A model generated the notes under the pieces. The model did not search any database. It was given only the letters and a program-made list of their open reading frames with translations, and was not told the DNA's origin. This document shows, in pieces, positions 28,333 through 36,286 of a stretch of 64,000 bases of DNA; the first letter of the stretch is position 1, and the number at the start of each line of letters is the position of its first letter. A program made the translations under genes and the position numbers. The DNA is from Amycolatopsis lexingtonensis (GTDB lineage Bacteria > Actinomycetota > Actinomycetes > Mycobacteriales > Pseudonocardiaceae). Location of the stretch: contig NZ_JADBEG010000001.1 in the NCBI RefSeq assembly GCF_014873755.1, positions 2,501 to 66,500 of the forward strand, in the 5' to 3' direction.

Positions 28333-29189
28333 GCCCCGAGAACGACGAAGCACCGGTCACGCCGACGGGCGAACCGGCCGAAGCCGCGGCGGAGCTGGCA
28401 CTGGAGGAGGCGCTGTCCGGCGAGCCCGTGGACGAGGACGGCACGCCGGTGGAGCCCGTGGCCGAGCCGTCACTTTCACGTGAAAGTGACGCGCCCGAGG
28501 CTGGAGAAGGGGCCGCCGAGGAGACTCAGGCCGAGCCGGAGGCGGAGCTTTCACGTGAAAGTGACGCGCCCGAGGACGAGCCCGCCCCCGACGATCCCGA
28601 GTCCGACCTGGTCGCCAGCGGGGACATCAGCTTGCTGCCCGACGTCACCTCCGACGAAGCCCTCGAAGCCGCCCTCGAGTCGCTGCTGCTCGTCGTCGAC
28701 TCGCCGGCCAGTGAGGAGCTGCTCGCCGAAACCCTCGAGCAGCCGAAGGCGCGGATCGTCGTCGCGCTGCGGACCATGGGGCAGAAGTTCACCGACCGGA
28801 CCTCCGGGATCGACCTGCGGCGCGTCGGTGAAGGGTGGCGGTTCTACACTAGGGACGTCTACGCCCCGTTCGTGGAGAAGCTCCTGCTGGACGGCCAGCG
28901 GTCGAAGCTGACCAGGGCCGCGCTGGAGAGCCTCGCCGTGATCGCGTACCGGCAGCCGGTGACCCGGGCCAGGGTCGCCGCGGTGCGCGGTGTGAACGTG
29001 GACGGCGTGATCCGGACGCTGCTCGCGCGCGGCCTCATCGAAGAGATGGGGACCGACCCCGACACGACCGGCACGCTGTACGTGACGACCGAGCTGTTCC
29101 TGGAGCGACTGGGGCTGTCGTCACTGAACGACCTGCCCGCGATCGCTCCGTTGCTACCCGAAGTGGACACCATCGATGACATCCAGTGA
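28329..29189 (+). CDS. scpB: segregation and condensation protein B with extended N terminus
   Basis: A 286-residue kleisin-associated winged-helix protein. The ScpB core starts only near residue 103 (SDEALEAALESLLLVVDSPA) and runs through SLAVIAYRQPVTRARVAAVR and RGLIEEMGTDPDTTGTLYVT. The first 100 residues are an acidic, Pro/Glu-rich tail absent from minimal ScpB proteins. That tail contains two copies of LSRESDAPE, each encoded by a TTTCACGTGAAA palindrome. GTG 28329 overlaps scpA (GTGA). The end overlaps the next gene by 14 bases. Confidence 0.94.
   Translation: MSPENDEAPVTPTGEPAEAAAELALEEALSGEPVDEDGTPVEPVAEPSLSRESDAPEAGEGAAEETQAEPEAELSRESDAPEDEPAPDDPESDLVASGDISLLPDVTSDEALEAALESLLLVVDSPASEELLAETLEQPKARIVVALRTMGQKFTDRTSGIDLRRVGEGWRFYTRDVYAPFVEKLLLDGQRSKLTRAALESLAVIAYRQPVTRARVAAVRGVNVDGVIRTLLARGLIEEMGTDPDTTGTLYVTTELFLERLGLSSLNDLPAIAPLLPEVDTIDDIQ
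28469..28490. repeat. 22-base perfect palindrome, parS-like core, in scpB
   Basis: A perfect palindrome whose central 12 bases, TTTCACGTGAAA, equal the centre of the ParB site parS; the flanking bases (AC/GT rather than TG/CA) differ. It is translated in frame as part of SLSRESD. Confidence 0.9.
28548..28561. repeat. second parS-like palindrome in scpB
   Basis: CTTTCACGTGAAAG, a 14-base perfect palindrome. With the 14 bases after it, it repeats the first site for 28 identical bases, 79 bases further downstream and in the same frame. Confidence 0.9.
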
Positions 29190-29928
29190 GCACCCCGACG
29201 GCATCCGCCTGCAGAAGGTGCTGTCGCAGGCCGGGGTCGCCTCCCGGCGCGCGGCGGAAGACCTCATCGTCGCCGGCCGGGTCGAGGTGGACGGCGAGGT
29301 CGTCACCGAGCTGGGCCGCCGGGTGCACCCGGACGAGGCGGTCATCCACGTCGACGGCACCCGGGTGAACCTGCGCGACGACCTGATCTACCTCGCCCTG
29401 AACAAGCCCAAGGGCGTGCACTCGACGATGTCGGACGACCGCGGCCGCCCGTGCGTCGGCGACTACCTCGCCGGCCGCTACGAGGAGACGCCCGGGGTCG
29501 TGCACGTCGGCCGGCTCGACGAGAACACCGAGGGCCTGCTGCTGCTGACCAACGACGGCGACCTCGGGCACCGGCTGATGCACCCGTCCTACCGGGTGCT
29601 CAAGACCTACCTCGCCGAGGTCGACGGCCTCGTGCCGCGCGGGCTCGGCAAGGAGCTGCGCAACGGCTGGGAGCTGCCGGACGGCATCATCAAGGTCGAC
29701 CAGTTCCGGGTGAAGGACATGCACTCCGGCAAGTCGCTCGTCGAGCTGGTGATCCACGAGGGCAAGAAGCACATCGTGCGCCGCCTGCTCAAGGACACCG
29801 GCCACCCGGTGCTCAAGCTGGTCCGGACCGCGGTCGGCGACGTCCAGCTCGGCAACCAGCGCGTCGGCTCGATCCGGCGGCTGACGAAGGGCGAGGTCGG
29901 CGCGCTCTACCGCAACGTCGAGCTCTGA
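29176..29928 (+). CDS. rluB: RsuA/RluB-family rRNA pseudouridine synthase
   Basis: A 250-residue enzyme converting uridine to pseudouridine, probably in 23S rRNA. The N-terminal S4 domain reads IRLQKVLSQAGVASRRAAED. The catalytic motif with Asp is GRLDENTEGLLLLTND. A C-terminal block HEGKKHIVRRLLKDTGHPVL completes the family pattern. ATG 29176 overlaps scpB by 14 bases. RluB is favoured over RsuA from similarity and from the Rv1711-like position; the exact uridine is not proven. It is convergent with the methyltransferase gene, overlapping it by 22 bases. Confidence 0.93.
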   Translation: MTSSEHPDGIRLQKVLSQAGVASRRAAEDLIVAGRVEVDGEVVTELGRRVHPDEAVIHVDGTRVNLRDDLIYLALNKPKGVHSTMSDDRGRPCVGDYLAGRYEETPGVVHVGRLDENTEGLLLLTNDGDLGHRLMHPSYRVLKTYLAEVDGLVPRGLGKELRNGWELPDGIIKVDQFRVKDMHSGKSLVELVIHEGKKHIVRRLLKDTGHPVLKLVRTAVGDVQLGNQRVGSIRRLTKGEVGALYRNVEL

Positions 29929-30737
29929 AACCGGGCGGTGACGAAGCCGTCGAGCGTCTCGTCGCCCGGGCGGTCGTACTTCGCGGCCAGCTCGGCGTGG
30001 GACACGACGGTGGGGGACCAGCCGTGGCCGCGTAGCCACTCCGGCGCCTTGCCGCCGAGACCGCCCTGCCACAGCCGGGTGACGCGCTCGGCGCCCGGGG
30101 TGGCCTTGGCGCGGGCCAGCAGGCCGTCCCGCGTTTCGGCCGACCGGTGTTCGAACGATACGTGGCTCCCCGGCGCCGACAGCTCGGTCACGGTCGAAAG
30201 CAGCTTTTCGGCATCGTCGCGTGACAGGTAGACCAGCAGGCCCTCGGCGAGCCACGCGGCCGGGACGCTCGGATCGAACCCGGCCGCCCGCAGCGCGGCC
30301 GCCCAGTCGCCGCGCAGGTCGGCCGGGACCACCACCCGCTCGCACGACGGCACGGCGTCCTGGCGGGAGAGAACCTCGTCCTTGAACGCGAGGACTTCGG
30401 GCAGGTCGAGCTCGAACAGCCGCACACCCGGCGCCCAGCCGAGCCGGAACGCGCGCGCGTCGAGGCCCGCGGCGAGTACCACGACCTGCGCGCACCCGGC
30501 GGCCAGCAGGTAATCGTCGTAGAACCGGGTGCGGATCGCCACCTGCCGGGCGAAGAGCGCGCCGAGGCCACCCTGCGGGGTCTCGCCCGGCGAGATGGGC
30601 AGCAGGGCGCGCCCCGCAGCGTGGAAGGCGGCCGCGTACGGGTCGTCGAACAGGCGGTCCGGGCGGCGGCTTTCGTACGCGCGCAGCGCGGCGACGCCGA
30701 CGGCGGTGACGCTCACGGCGGGCAGGGACTCCGTCAC
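29907..30737 (-). CDS. SAM-dependent methyltransferase, TIGR00027/leucine-carboxyl type
   Basis: A 276-residue methyltransferase of the actinobacterial family with leucine-carboxyl-methyltransferase fold. Landmarks are LRAYESRRPDRLFDDPYAAA, RTRFYDDYL, QVVVLAAGLDARAFRLGW (SAM-binding glycine loop), ELDLPEVLAFKDEVL, and WLAEGLLVYLSRDDAE. The substrate is unknown; relatives act on lipids or polyketides. GTG 30737 is chosen for the TACGTT box 7 bases ahead. The last 22 bases overlap the end of rluB. Confidence 0.88.
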   Translation of the reverse strand: MTESLPAVSVTAVGVAALRAYESRRPDRLFDDPYAAAFHAAGRALLPISPGETPQGGLGALFARQVAIRTRFYDDYLLAAGCAQVVVLAAGLDARAFRLGWAPGVRLFELDLPEVLAFKDEVLSRQDAVPSCERVVVPADLRGDWAAALRAAGFDPSVPAAWLAEGLLVYLSRDDAEKLLSTVTELSAPGSHVSFEHRSAETRDGLLARAKATPGAERVTRLWQGGLGGKAPEWLRGHGWSPTVVSHAELAAKYDRPGDETLDGFVTARFQSSTLR

Positions 30738-30744
30738 GATCTCC

Positions 30745-30750
30745 AACGTA
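30745..30750 (-). promoter_or_regulatory. -10 box TACGTT, 7 bases before GTG 30737
   Basis: Minus-strand TANNNT hexamer with the same seven-base spacing seen at other starts here. It lies back-to-back with the box for the divergent peptidase gene, about 42 bases apart. Confidence 0.5.
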
Positions 30751-30791
30751 CCTCCGACTTTCCGCCGTGGTGCGCGCGTTCCCCGGCTCGC

Positions 30792-30797
30792 TAGCGT
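30792..30797 (+). promoter_or_regulatory. -10 box TAGCGT, 7 bases before ATG 30805
   Basis: TANNNT hexamer predicting a leaderless transcript for the X-Pro dipeptidyl-peptidase gene, divergent from the methyltransferase promoter. Confidence 0.5.
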
Positions 30798-30804
30798 GAC
30801 GGGC

Positions 30805-32646
30805 ATGCGACTCGGAGTGGTGTGCGGAATCCTCGCGGTGCTCCTGTCCGGCGCGGTGGCCCCGGCGGCCGCGGCTCCCGCGGGGAGCGAACCGGTCTAC
30901 GACTACGCGTCGGCGATCCGGGAGACCGTCTGGGTCGACATCGGCCGCGACGGCGACGGCGACGGCCGCTCCGACCGCGTCGCCGCCGACATCGTGCGTC
31001 CGTCCGGCGCGACCTCGGGCGTGCCGGTGATCATGGACGCCAGCCCGTACTACTCGTGCTGCGGGCGCGGCAACGAGAGCGAGCTCAAGACCTACGACAG
31101 CGCCGGCAAGCCGGTGAAGTTCCCGTTGTTCTACGACAACTACTTCGTGCCGCGCGGCTACGCGGTGGTGCTCGTCGACCTGGCCGGGACGAACCGCTCG
31201 GCGGGTTGCGCGGACGTCGGCGGCGCTTCGGACGTCGGCTCGGCGCGCAAGGTCGTCGACTGGCTCAACGGCCGCGCCACCGGCTACAGCGCGAAGACCG
31301 GCGGCAGCGCGGTGACGGCGGCCTGGAGCACCGGGAACGTCGGGATGATCGGGAAGTCCTACGACGGGACGATCGCCAACGGCGTCGCGGCGACCGGCGT
31401 CGCCGGGCTCAAGACCATCGTGCCGATCTCGGCGATCAGCTCCTGGTACGACTACTACCGCTCCGACGGCGCCACCTTCGGGTTCAACCCGGCGGGTCTC
31501 GCCCAGACCGTCGAAGCCCGCAACTCCGGGCAGAACTGCTCGGCCCAGAACCAGGTCCTCACCCAGGGCGCGACGGCGAACGGCGACTACGGACCCCTGT
31601 GGGCCGACCGGGACTACGTCAAGAACGCGGGCAACGTGCGCGCCAGCGTGCTGCTTTCCCACGGCGTCAACGACCTGAACGTCAAGACCATCCACTTCGG
31701 ACAGTGGTGGGCCGGGCTGAACGTCGAGAAGAAGATCTGGCTGTCGCAGACCGGGCACGTCGACCCCTTCGACTACCGGCGCGCGGACTGGGTCGACCTG
31801 CTGCACCGGTGGTTCGACCACTACCTGCTCGGCATCGACAACGGCGTCCAGAACGGCCCGCAGGCGAGCGTCGAGCGGCAGCCCGACCAGTGGGTGGACC
31901 AGAGCGCGTACCCGGCGGCGAACGCGGTCGCGACCACGTTGCGGCCGGGGGCGTCCGGAACGCTGGGCACGTCGCCCTCGTCCGGCACCGCGTCCTTCAC
32001 CGACAACCCGAACCTGGGCGAGGACACCTGGGTGACGAACCCGGGCAGCGCCGCGCTCACCTACTCGACCGGGACGCTGACGTCGGACGTCCAGGTGTCC
32101 GGGACCACGACGCTCACCGTGACGGCGACGCCGAGCACGTCGTCGGCGCGGCTTTCGGCGCTGCTGGTCGACCTCGGCCCGGCGACGATCCGCAACTTCG
32201 CCGGCAGCGGCGAGGGGATCAAGACCGGCACGACCGAGAACTGCTGGGGATCGTCCACGACCGGGGACGACGCCTGCTACCGGATCGCGTCGGCGGACGT
32301 GAAGAAGGTGAACTACACGATCCTCAGCCGGGGCTGGGCGGACCTCGCGAACTACGCTTCCCTTTCCCAGGAACAGGTTTTGACCCCGGGTACGGCGTAC
32401 CCGATGACGTTCCGGCTGGCTTCGACGGACCACGTCGTGCCGCGCGGGCACGCGCTGGCGCTGATCGTCGGCGGCACGGACGGCAGCTTCATCCGCGGCC
32501 CCGCTCAGCCGGGCCGGGTGACGCTGGACCTGGCGCGCACGTCGGCGTCGATCCCGCTGACGGGCCTCCCGGCGGCGGCGACCACGCACCCGGCCCCGGC
32601 CGGCGGCGAGCACGTGCCGTCGGCGGGCCCGGCGGACCTGCGGTAG
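30805..32646 (+). CDS. secreted X-Pro dipeptidyl-peptidase (S15/CocE type)
   Basis: A 613-residue exported serine hydrolase. A Sec signal peptide (VVCGILAVLLSGAVAPAAAA) precedes an alpha/beta hydrolase domain with SPYYSCCGRGNES, nucleophile Ser in MIGKSYDGTIAN, Asp in SHGVNDLNVK and His in QTGHVDPFDYR. A jelly-roll beta domain (about residues 390-600; SADVKKVNYTILSRGW) follows. Close actinomycete relatives release X-Pro dipeptides; cocaine-esterase-like activity is the alternative. ATG 30805 lies 7 bases after a TAGCGT box. Confidence 0.9.
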   Translation: MRLGVVCGILAVLLSGAVAPAAAAPAGSEPVYDYASAIRETVWVDIGRDGDGDGRSDRVAADIVRPSGATSGVPVIMDASPYYSCCGRGNESELKTYDSAGKPVKFPLFYDNYFVPRGYAVVLVDLAGTNRSAGCADVGGASDVGSARKVVDWLNGRATGYSAKTGGSAVTAAWSTGNVGMIGKSYDGTIANGVAATGVAGLKTIVPISAISSWYDYYRSDGATFGFNPAGLAQTVEARNSGQNCSAQNQVLTQGATANGDYGPLWADRDYVKNAGNVRASVLLSHGVNDLNVKTIHFGQWWAGLNVEKKIWLSQTGHVDPFDYRRADWVDLLHRWFDHYLLGIDNGVQNGPQASVERQPDQWVDQSAYPAANAVATTLRPGASGTLGTSPSSGTASFTDNPNLGEDTWVTNPGSAALTYSTGTLTSDVQVSGTTTLTVTATPSTSSARLSALLVDLGPATIRNFAGSGEGIKTGTTENCWGSSTTGDDACYRIASADVKKVNYTILSRGWADLANYASLSQEQVLTPGTAYPMTFRLASTDHVVPRGHALALIVGGTDGSFIRGPAQPGRVTLDLARTSASIPLTGLPAAATTHPAPAGGEHVPSAGPADLR

Positions 32647-32683
32647 GCGGGAAAACCGCACGACAGCCCGGCTCCGCCGTGGC

Positions 32684-32689
32684 TACGGT
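32684..32689 (+). promoter_or_regulatory. -10 box TACGGT, 6 bases before ATG 32696
   Basis: TANNNT hexamer close to the GNAT start, again suggesting leaderless transcription. Confidence 0.5.
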
Positions 32690-32695
32690 CGGCGC

Positions 32696-33649
32696 ATGCG
32701 CGCACTCACGTGGCGGCCGCTGACCGGCGCGGACGCCAGGGCGTCGGCCGACCTGCTCAACGCCATCGAGACCGTGGACCGGATCGGGGAGCACTACACC
32801 GAGGAGGACACGCTCCAGGAACTGATCGACCCGTACGCGGACCTGGAGCGGGCGAGCCTCGCGGTGTTCGACGGCGAGGTCATGGTCGGCTACATGAAGG
32901 TCCGCCACAAGGCGTCCGCCGAGGAAGTCCACCGGGTCTTCCTGGACGGCGGGGTGCACCCGGCCTACCGCCGTCGCGGCATCGGGACGGCGCTGGTGGA
33001 AGCGGGGGTGGCGGCGGCGAAGGTCGTGCACGCCCGGCACCACCCGGCGCTGCGGCTCGTGGTCGACGTCCACAAGGCCGAGCACATCGCCGGGGTGCCC
33101 GAACTCGTGCGCTCGCAGGGGTTCGCGCCGGCCCGGTACTTCCAGCGCATGGAGCACCCCCTCGGCGCGGCGGGCGAAGTCGTGTTGCCGGCCGGGGTGC
33201 GGATCGAAGGGTGGTCGCCGTCGGCCGACGAGGACTTCCGGGCGGTGCGGAACGCGGCCTACCGCGACTTCTGGGGCGCCGCGCCGATGCCGGCGGACCA
33301 GTGGCGGAACAAGATCGTCAACCAGACCTTCCAGCCGGAAGTCAGTTTCCTGGCGCGGGACGGCGGGACCGCGGTCGGCGTGCTGGTGACGATGTCGTGG
33401 GCGGCCGACACAGCGGCCACCGGCGTCCGCGACGCGCACTTCATGGTCGTGGGGACGCTGCGGGAGCACCGGCGGCGAGGGGTGGCCGGCGCGCTGCTGG
33501 GGCACGCGCTGCGGGCCGCCGCCGGGCTCGGGTACGACCAGGCCAGCCTGAACGTCGACTCTGCGGACCCGGCCGGGGCGTCCGGCGTGTTCGCGAAGGC
33601 GGGCTTCACGCCGAAGCAGCGGTACGTGCGCTGGGCCCTGGAGGTCTAG
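32696..33649 (+). CDS. tandem GNAT acetyltransferase
   Basis: A 317-residue protein with two GNAT domains. The first has the acetyl-CoA loop VHPAYRRRGIGTALVEAGV (about residues 87-105); the second has VVGTLREHRRRGVAGALLGH (about 250-270) and a typical C-terminal AGFTPKQRYVRWAL. The layout resembles mycothiol synthase and other double-GNAT proteins, but the substrate cannot be named. The TAG stop (33647-33649) is part of the CTAG that is the duplicated target of the insertion sequence directly behind it, so the protein is unaltered by the insertion. Confidence 0.87.
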   Translation: MRALTWRPLTGADARASADLLNAIETVDRIGEHYTEEDTLQELIDPYADLERASLAVFDGEVMVGYMKVRHKASAEEVHRVFLDGGVHPAYRRRGIGTALVEAGVAAAKVVHARHHPALRLVVDVHKAEHIAGVPELVRSQGFAPARYFQRMEHPLGAAGEVVLPAGVRIEGWSPSADEDFRAVRNAAYRDFWGAAPMPADQWRNKIVNQTFQPEVSFLARDGGTAVGVLVTMSWAADTAATGVRDAHFMVVGTLREHRRRGVAGALLGHALRAAAGLGYDQASLNVDSADPAGASGVFAKAGFTPKQRYVRWALEV

Positions 33650-33657
33650 CTTGAGTT

Positions 33658-35127
33658 TTAACCTGTTTGGCGGGGTCGTGGGTTGCTGGACTTGGTTTTC
33701 TTGCCGTGTTTGGGTTTTTGCTTGTTCGTGCCGGTGACGGTGTGGACGTCGTGGCGTGTGGCGGGCTGCTGGTTGGGCAGTCCCGCGGGTCGTCCGGGGC
33801 CGGGCCGGGAAGGTTTCGGGACACGGGCGGGACAGGCCAGTTGTGGACGCAGGTTGCGAAACCCCCGTCGGATCCGTGCCGGGCTGAGTCGCTGGGCGGG
33901 GCGGGGTTTCTCCCAGGGGCGGCGCAGATCCTCGGTGAGGTCGCGGGCGAGGCGGAGCTGGGTGTAGGCGATCAGAAGAAGCCAGGTCCAGCGGTCGGCG
34001 GCGTCGGCTGAGCGCAGTTTCGGGGTGGTCCAGCCGAGGGTTTGCTTGAGCATGCGGAAGGTGTGCTCGATGTCGAACCGGCGCAGGAAAGCCTGCCAGG
34101 CCAGATCGACCTCGGCGACCTCGAGGCCGGTGCGGGAATGCCAGAGCCACACGGGTTTCGGGATCGCGCCGGAAGGCAGCCGCTGGACCTGCAGAAGGAT
34201 GACGGTGCCGTCGAGGATGGGCAGGTCTCCGGTGTGGCCGGTCCAGGCGGTGCGGGAGGTGAGCTTGGGGTGCAGCCGGTCCCAGGCCCGGATCAGTGCT
34301 GGGCCGTAGAGCCGGGTCGTGGTCTCGATGGTGATATCCGGCTCGCCCCAGGTGGCCGGGTCGCCGAAGGCGAACTCGGCGCCGTGGCGGGCGGGGCGGC
34401 CGGGGCTGGGGCCGGGCCGCAACGGCGGCGCGGGACGGCGCAGCACCCGGTCCGACCGCATCCGCACCAGCACGACGACCGGGAGATCGGCCAGCACGTG
34501 CGCGAGCCGGGGTCCGTCGTAGCCGGCGTCGGCCACGAGCAGGATTTCCGGATCCCCTGGTGACCAGTGTCCGGCGGTGATCAGCCGGTCCACGACGTCG
34601 CGGATCTGGCGGGCGGTCACGCTCGCGGTGTCGTCTCCGGGCGCGAGTCGGACCGCGTCCAGCGGCGCGGTCCACGAGTGCCGCCCGCTCTCCAGAGCGG
34701 CGACGATCGAGTAGGGCCAGCCCGGCACCATGATGTGCTGGTCCTTGCCCCGGCCATAGGTGTGACACAGGATCCGTTGCGGGCTCGTGTGTGCTTCCGG
34801 GCGCAGCCAGCAGGTGACGTCCACCGCCAGCACCAGCCGCCCGTCCGCGGCACGAGGCAGCGACACCGTGGTCAGGGCGGTGCGTAACCGGTGGAAGTCG
34901 ACCCGGCCCTGGGCCAGCGCGGCATAACCGCTGCCATGCCCGCGGCGATGCTCACCGGTCAGTGACAACTCCGCGACCGAGCGGACCGGGCCGTCCACGC
35001 ACAACACCGCGTCGGTCAGCTCGAACAACGCGTCCGCCCGCCGGGGCAGACAACGGTAGAACTCCTGCCGCAACGCCGACAGCTCCCCGGCCGCATCGAC
35101 GTCCCCAGCATGGTGCACACTGATCAA
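33658..35127 (-). CDS. DDE transposase of insertion sequence A
   Basis: A 489-residue transposase of the IS4/IS701-like superfamily, in the group whose members begin with a FYRCLPRRADALFELTDAVL segment. Acidic catalytic positions are plausible at LVLAVDVTCWLRP (D), LLVADAGYDGPRL (D) and FLRRFDIEHTFRMLKQTLG (E). The basic C terminus (KQKPKHGKKTKSSN) runs into the left inverted repeat. TTG 35127 or GTG 35118 could be the start. A hairpin lies just upstream. The family name within the IS classification is not certain. Confidence 0.85.
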   Translation of the reverse strand: MISVHHAGDVDAAGELSALRQEFYRCLPRRADALFELTDAVLCVDGPVRSVAELSLTGEHRRGHGSGYAALAQGRVDFHRLRTALTTVSLPRAADGRLVLAVDVTCWLRPEAHTSPQRILCHTYGRGKDQHIMVPGWPYSIVAALESGRHSWTAPLDAVRLAPGDDTASVTARQIRDVVDRLITAGHWSPGDPEILLVADAGYDGPRLAHVLADLPVVVLVRMRSDRVLRRPAPPLRPGPSPGRPARHGAEFAFGDPATWGEPDITIETTTRLYGPALIRAWDRLHPKLTSRTAWTGHTGDLPILDGTVILLQVQRLPSGAIPKPVWLWHSRTGLEVAEVDLAWQAFLRRFDIEHTFRMLKQTLGWTTPKLRSADAADRWTWLLLIAYTQLRLARDLTEDLRRPWEKPRPAQRLSPARIRRGFRNLRPQLACPARVPKPSRPGPGRPAGLPNQQPATRHDVHTVTGTNKQKPKHGKKTKSSNPRPRQTG

Positions 35128-35128
35128 C

Positions 35129-35187
35129 TGAAGCCTTTGGTTCGATCTTCCATCTGTCGCAAGAGGAATGATCGACCAAGGGCTTCA
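35129..35187. promoter_or_regulatory. hairpin in the transposase leader
   Basis: Arms 35129-35147 and 35170-35187 pair over about 18 bases with one bulge around a 22-base loop. They sit between the right inverted repeat and the transposase start. The hairpin may block read-through translation or transcription from outside promoters; that is inferred. Confidence 0.6.
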
Positions 35188-35259
35188 CTCATGATCAACC
35201 AGGGTCTCACCCAGCCACGCAAACGTTAAAACTCAAGCTAGGGCCTGTATCGAAGTCGG

Positions 35260-35763
35260 TCAGAGCCATTCGTCGATAGCTGCGATGTGGATGGTGGCTT
35301 CGTAGCGGACGGCGAGTTTGTCGTATCGGGTGGCCACGGCGCGGTGGCGTTTGAGGCGGTTGATGCCGCACTCCACGGCGTGACGCTGCTTGTAGGTTTC
35401 GGGGTCGAAGGCCGGTGGCCGGCCGCCCTTCGACCCCTTGGCCTTGCGGTGCGCGTCTTGATCAGCTTTGCTCGGAATTGTCGCCTTGATCCCACGTTTG
35501 CGCAGGTGAGCCCGATTGGCCTTGGAGGTGTAGGCCTTGTCCGCCAGCACCCGGTCCGGCCGTGTGCGTGGGCGCCCGCCACCGGTCAGCCGGGGCACCC
35601 GGATACCACGCAGGACGGGAATGAACTGCGGGCTGTCACCACGCTGCCCGGCGGTCAGCACGATCGACAACGGCTTCTGCCCCTGCTCACAGCCCAGATG
35701 CAGCTTCGTGGTCCACCCACCGCGGGACCGGCCCAACGCATGATCGTCCGGCTCGGCGGTCAC
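35260..35763 (-). CDS. IS5-family transposase, orfB (C-terminal part)
   Basis: A 167-residue frame holding the C-terminal catalytic half: [40 protein letters not shown], and [20 protein letters not shown] (final Glu of the DDE triad and the Y-(2)-R-(3)-E-(6)-K-type region). It has no proper start of its own; in the family it is made as a fusion with orfA by -1 frameshifting. The joined product would be 317 residues (36212 to 35260). Confidence 0.88.
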   Translation of the reverse strand: MTAEPDDHALGRSRGGWTTKLHLGCEQGQKPLSIVLTAGQRGDSPQFIPVLRGIRVPRLTGGGRPRTRPDRVLADKAYTSKANRAHLRKRGIKATIPSKADQDAHRKAKGSKGGRPPAFDPETYKQRHAVECGINRLKRHRAVATRYDKLAVRYEATIHIAAIDEWL

Positions 35764-36212
35764 CCCGCCCGGCGACTCAGCTTGCAGATCCCCCTTTTAC
35801 GCGCACCTGCGGCATGCTGATGCGCCCGAGTGATCGTGGAGTCCACGCTCACGTCCCAGACGATCCGCCCCGCCGCCTCGGCCAACGCCTGCAATGCGGT
35901 CAATATCCGCCTCCAGGTGCCATCACGCTGCCACCGCCGAAACAGCCCATACGCCGCAGCCCACGAGCCATACCCAGCGGGGATGTCCCGCCACGGCGCA
36001 CCGGCACGCACCCGCCACCGGATCGCGTCGATCAGCTGCCGCTTGGTCCACATCGACGGTCGCCCGGGCCGCTTCGGCTCGGGCAGCAACGGCTCCAGCG
36101 CTGCCCACTGAGCGTCGGTCAGGTCGAACCGCCCCGCCACCGCTAGGGTGTCCACGAGGTCTCCGGTGTTCAGGTTCTTCTTGGTCGACGAACCATCTAC
36201 CGGAGACCTCAC
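35760..36212 (-). CDS. IS5-family transposase, orfA (N-terminal part)
   Basis: A 150-residue frame starting at GTG 36212. It has the DUF4096-type helix-turn-helix segment ([40 protein letters not shown]) and the first catalytic Asp in [19 protein letters not shown]. After AGARKRG the frame leaves the conserved sequence and stops, as expected when the ribosome does not shift. Confidence 0.88.
   Translation of the reverse strand: MRSPVDGSSTKKNLNTGDLVDTLAVAGRFDLTDAQWAALEPLLPEPKRPGRPSMWTKRQLIDAIRWRVRAGAPWRDIPAGYGSWAAAYGLFRRWQRDGTWRRILTALQALAEAAGRIVWDVSVDSTITRAHQHAAGARKRGICKLSRRAG
35790..35798 (-). promoter_or_regulatory. -1 frameshift site AAAAGGGGG
   Basis: On the minus strand the zero frame reads AAA AGG GGG ATC. 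Slipping back one base on the G-run gives GGG GAT CTG CAA, which restores the family sequence [13 protein letters not shown]. This is the normal programmed frameshift of the IS427 group, not a mutation. Confidence 0.8.
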
Positions 36213-36286
36213 CCATTCCCGGCCACCGACACGCTCAACGGCGCCGACTCCAGCTCAACCTGCCCGAAACGACTTCGATACAGGCC

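Larger units (their letters stand above)
33650..35237 (-). mobile_element. insertion sequence A, 1588 bases, CTAG target duplication
   Basis: Ends are perfect 13-base inverted repeats, CTTGAGTTTTAAC at 33650-33662 and its complement at 35225-35237. CTAG flanks both sides (33646-33649 and 35238-35241), a 4-base target duplication. It contains one intact DDE-type transposase gene on the minus strand. Complete ends and an open frame suggest a recent, possibly active insertion. Confidence 0.92.

Noticed and set aside
28469..28561. Calling the scpB palindromes true parS sites
   Set aside because: Only the central 12 bases match; the outer bases differ from parS and no parB or oriC lies in the window. 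They are kept as parS-like repeats.
29035..32661. Minus-strand frame of about 1200 codons
   Set aside because: It runs opposite scpB, rluB and the peptidase gene and only shows shadow composition; the plus-strand genes and the minus-strand methyltransferase in another frame are supported by motifs.
35260..36212. Element B transposase as a frameshifted pseudogene
   Set aside because: The break lies exactly at an AAAAGGGGG slip site and a -1 shift restores the family sequence, which is the normal expression mode of this group.
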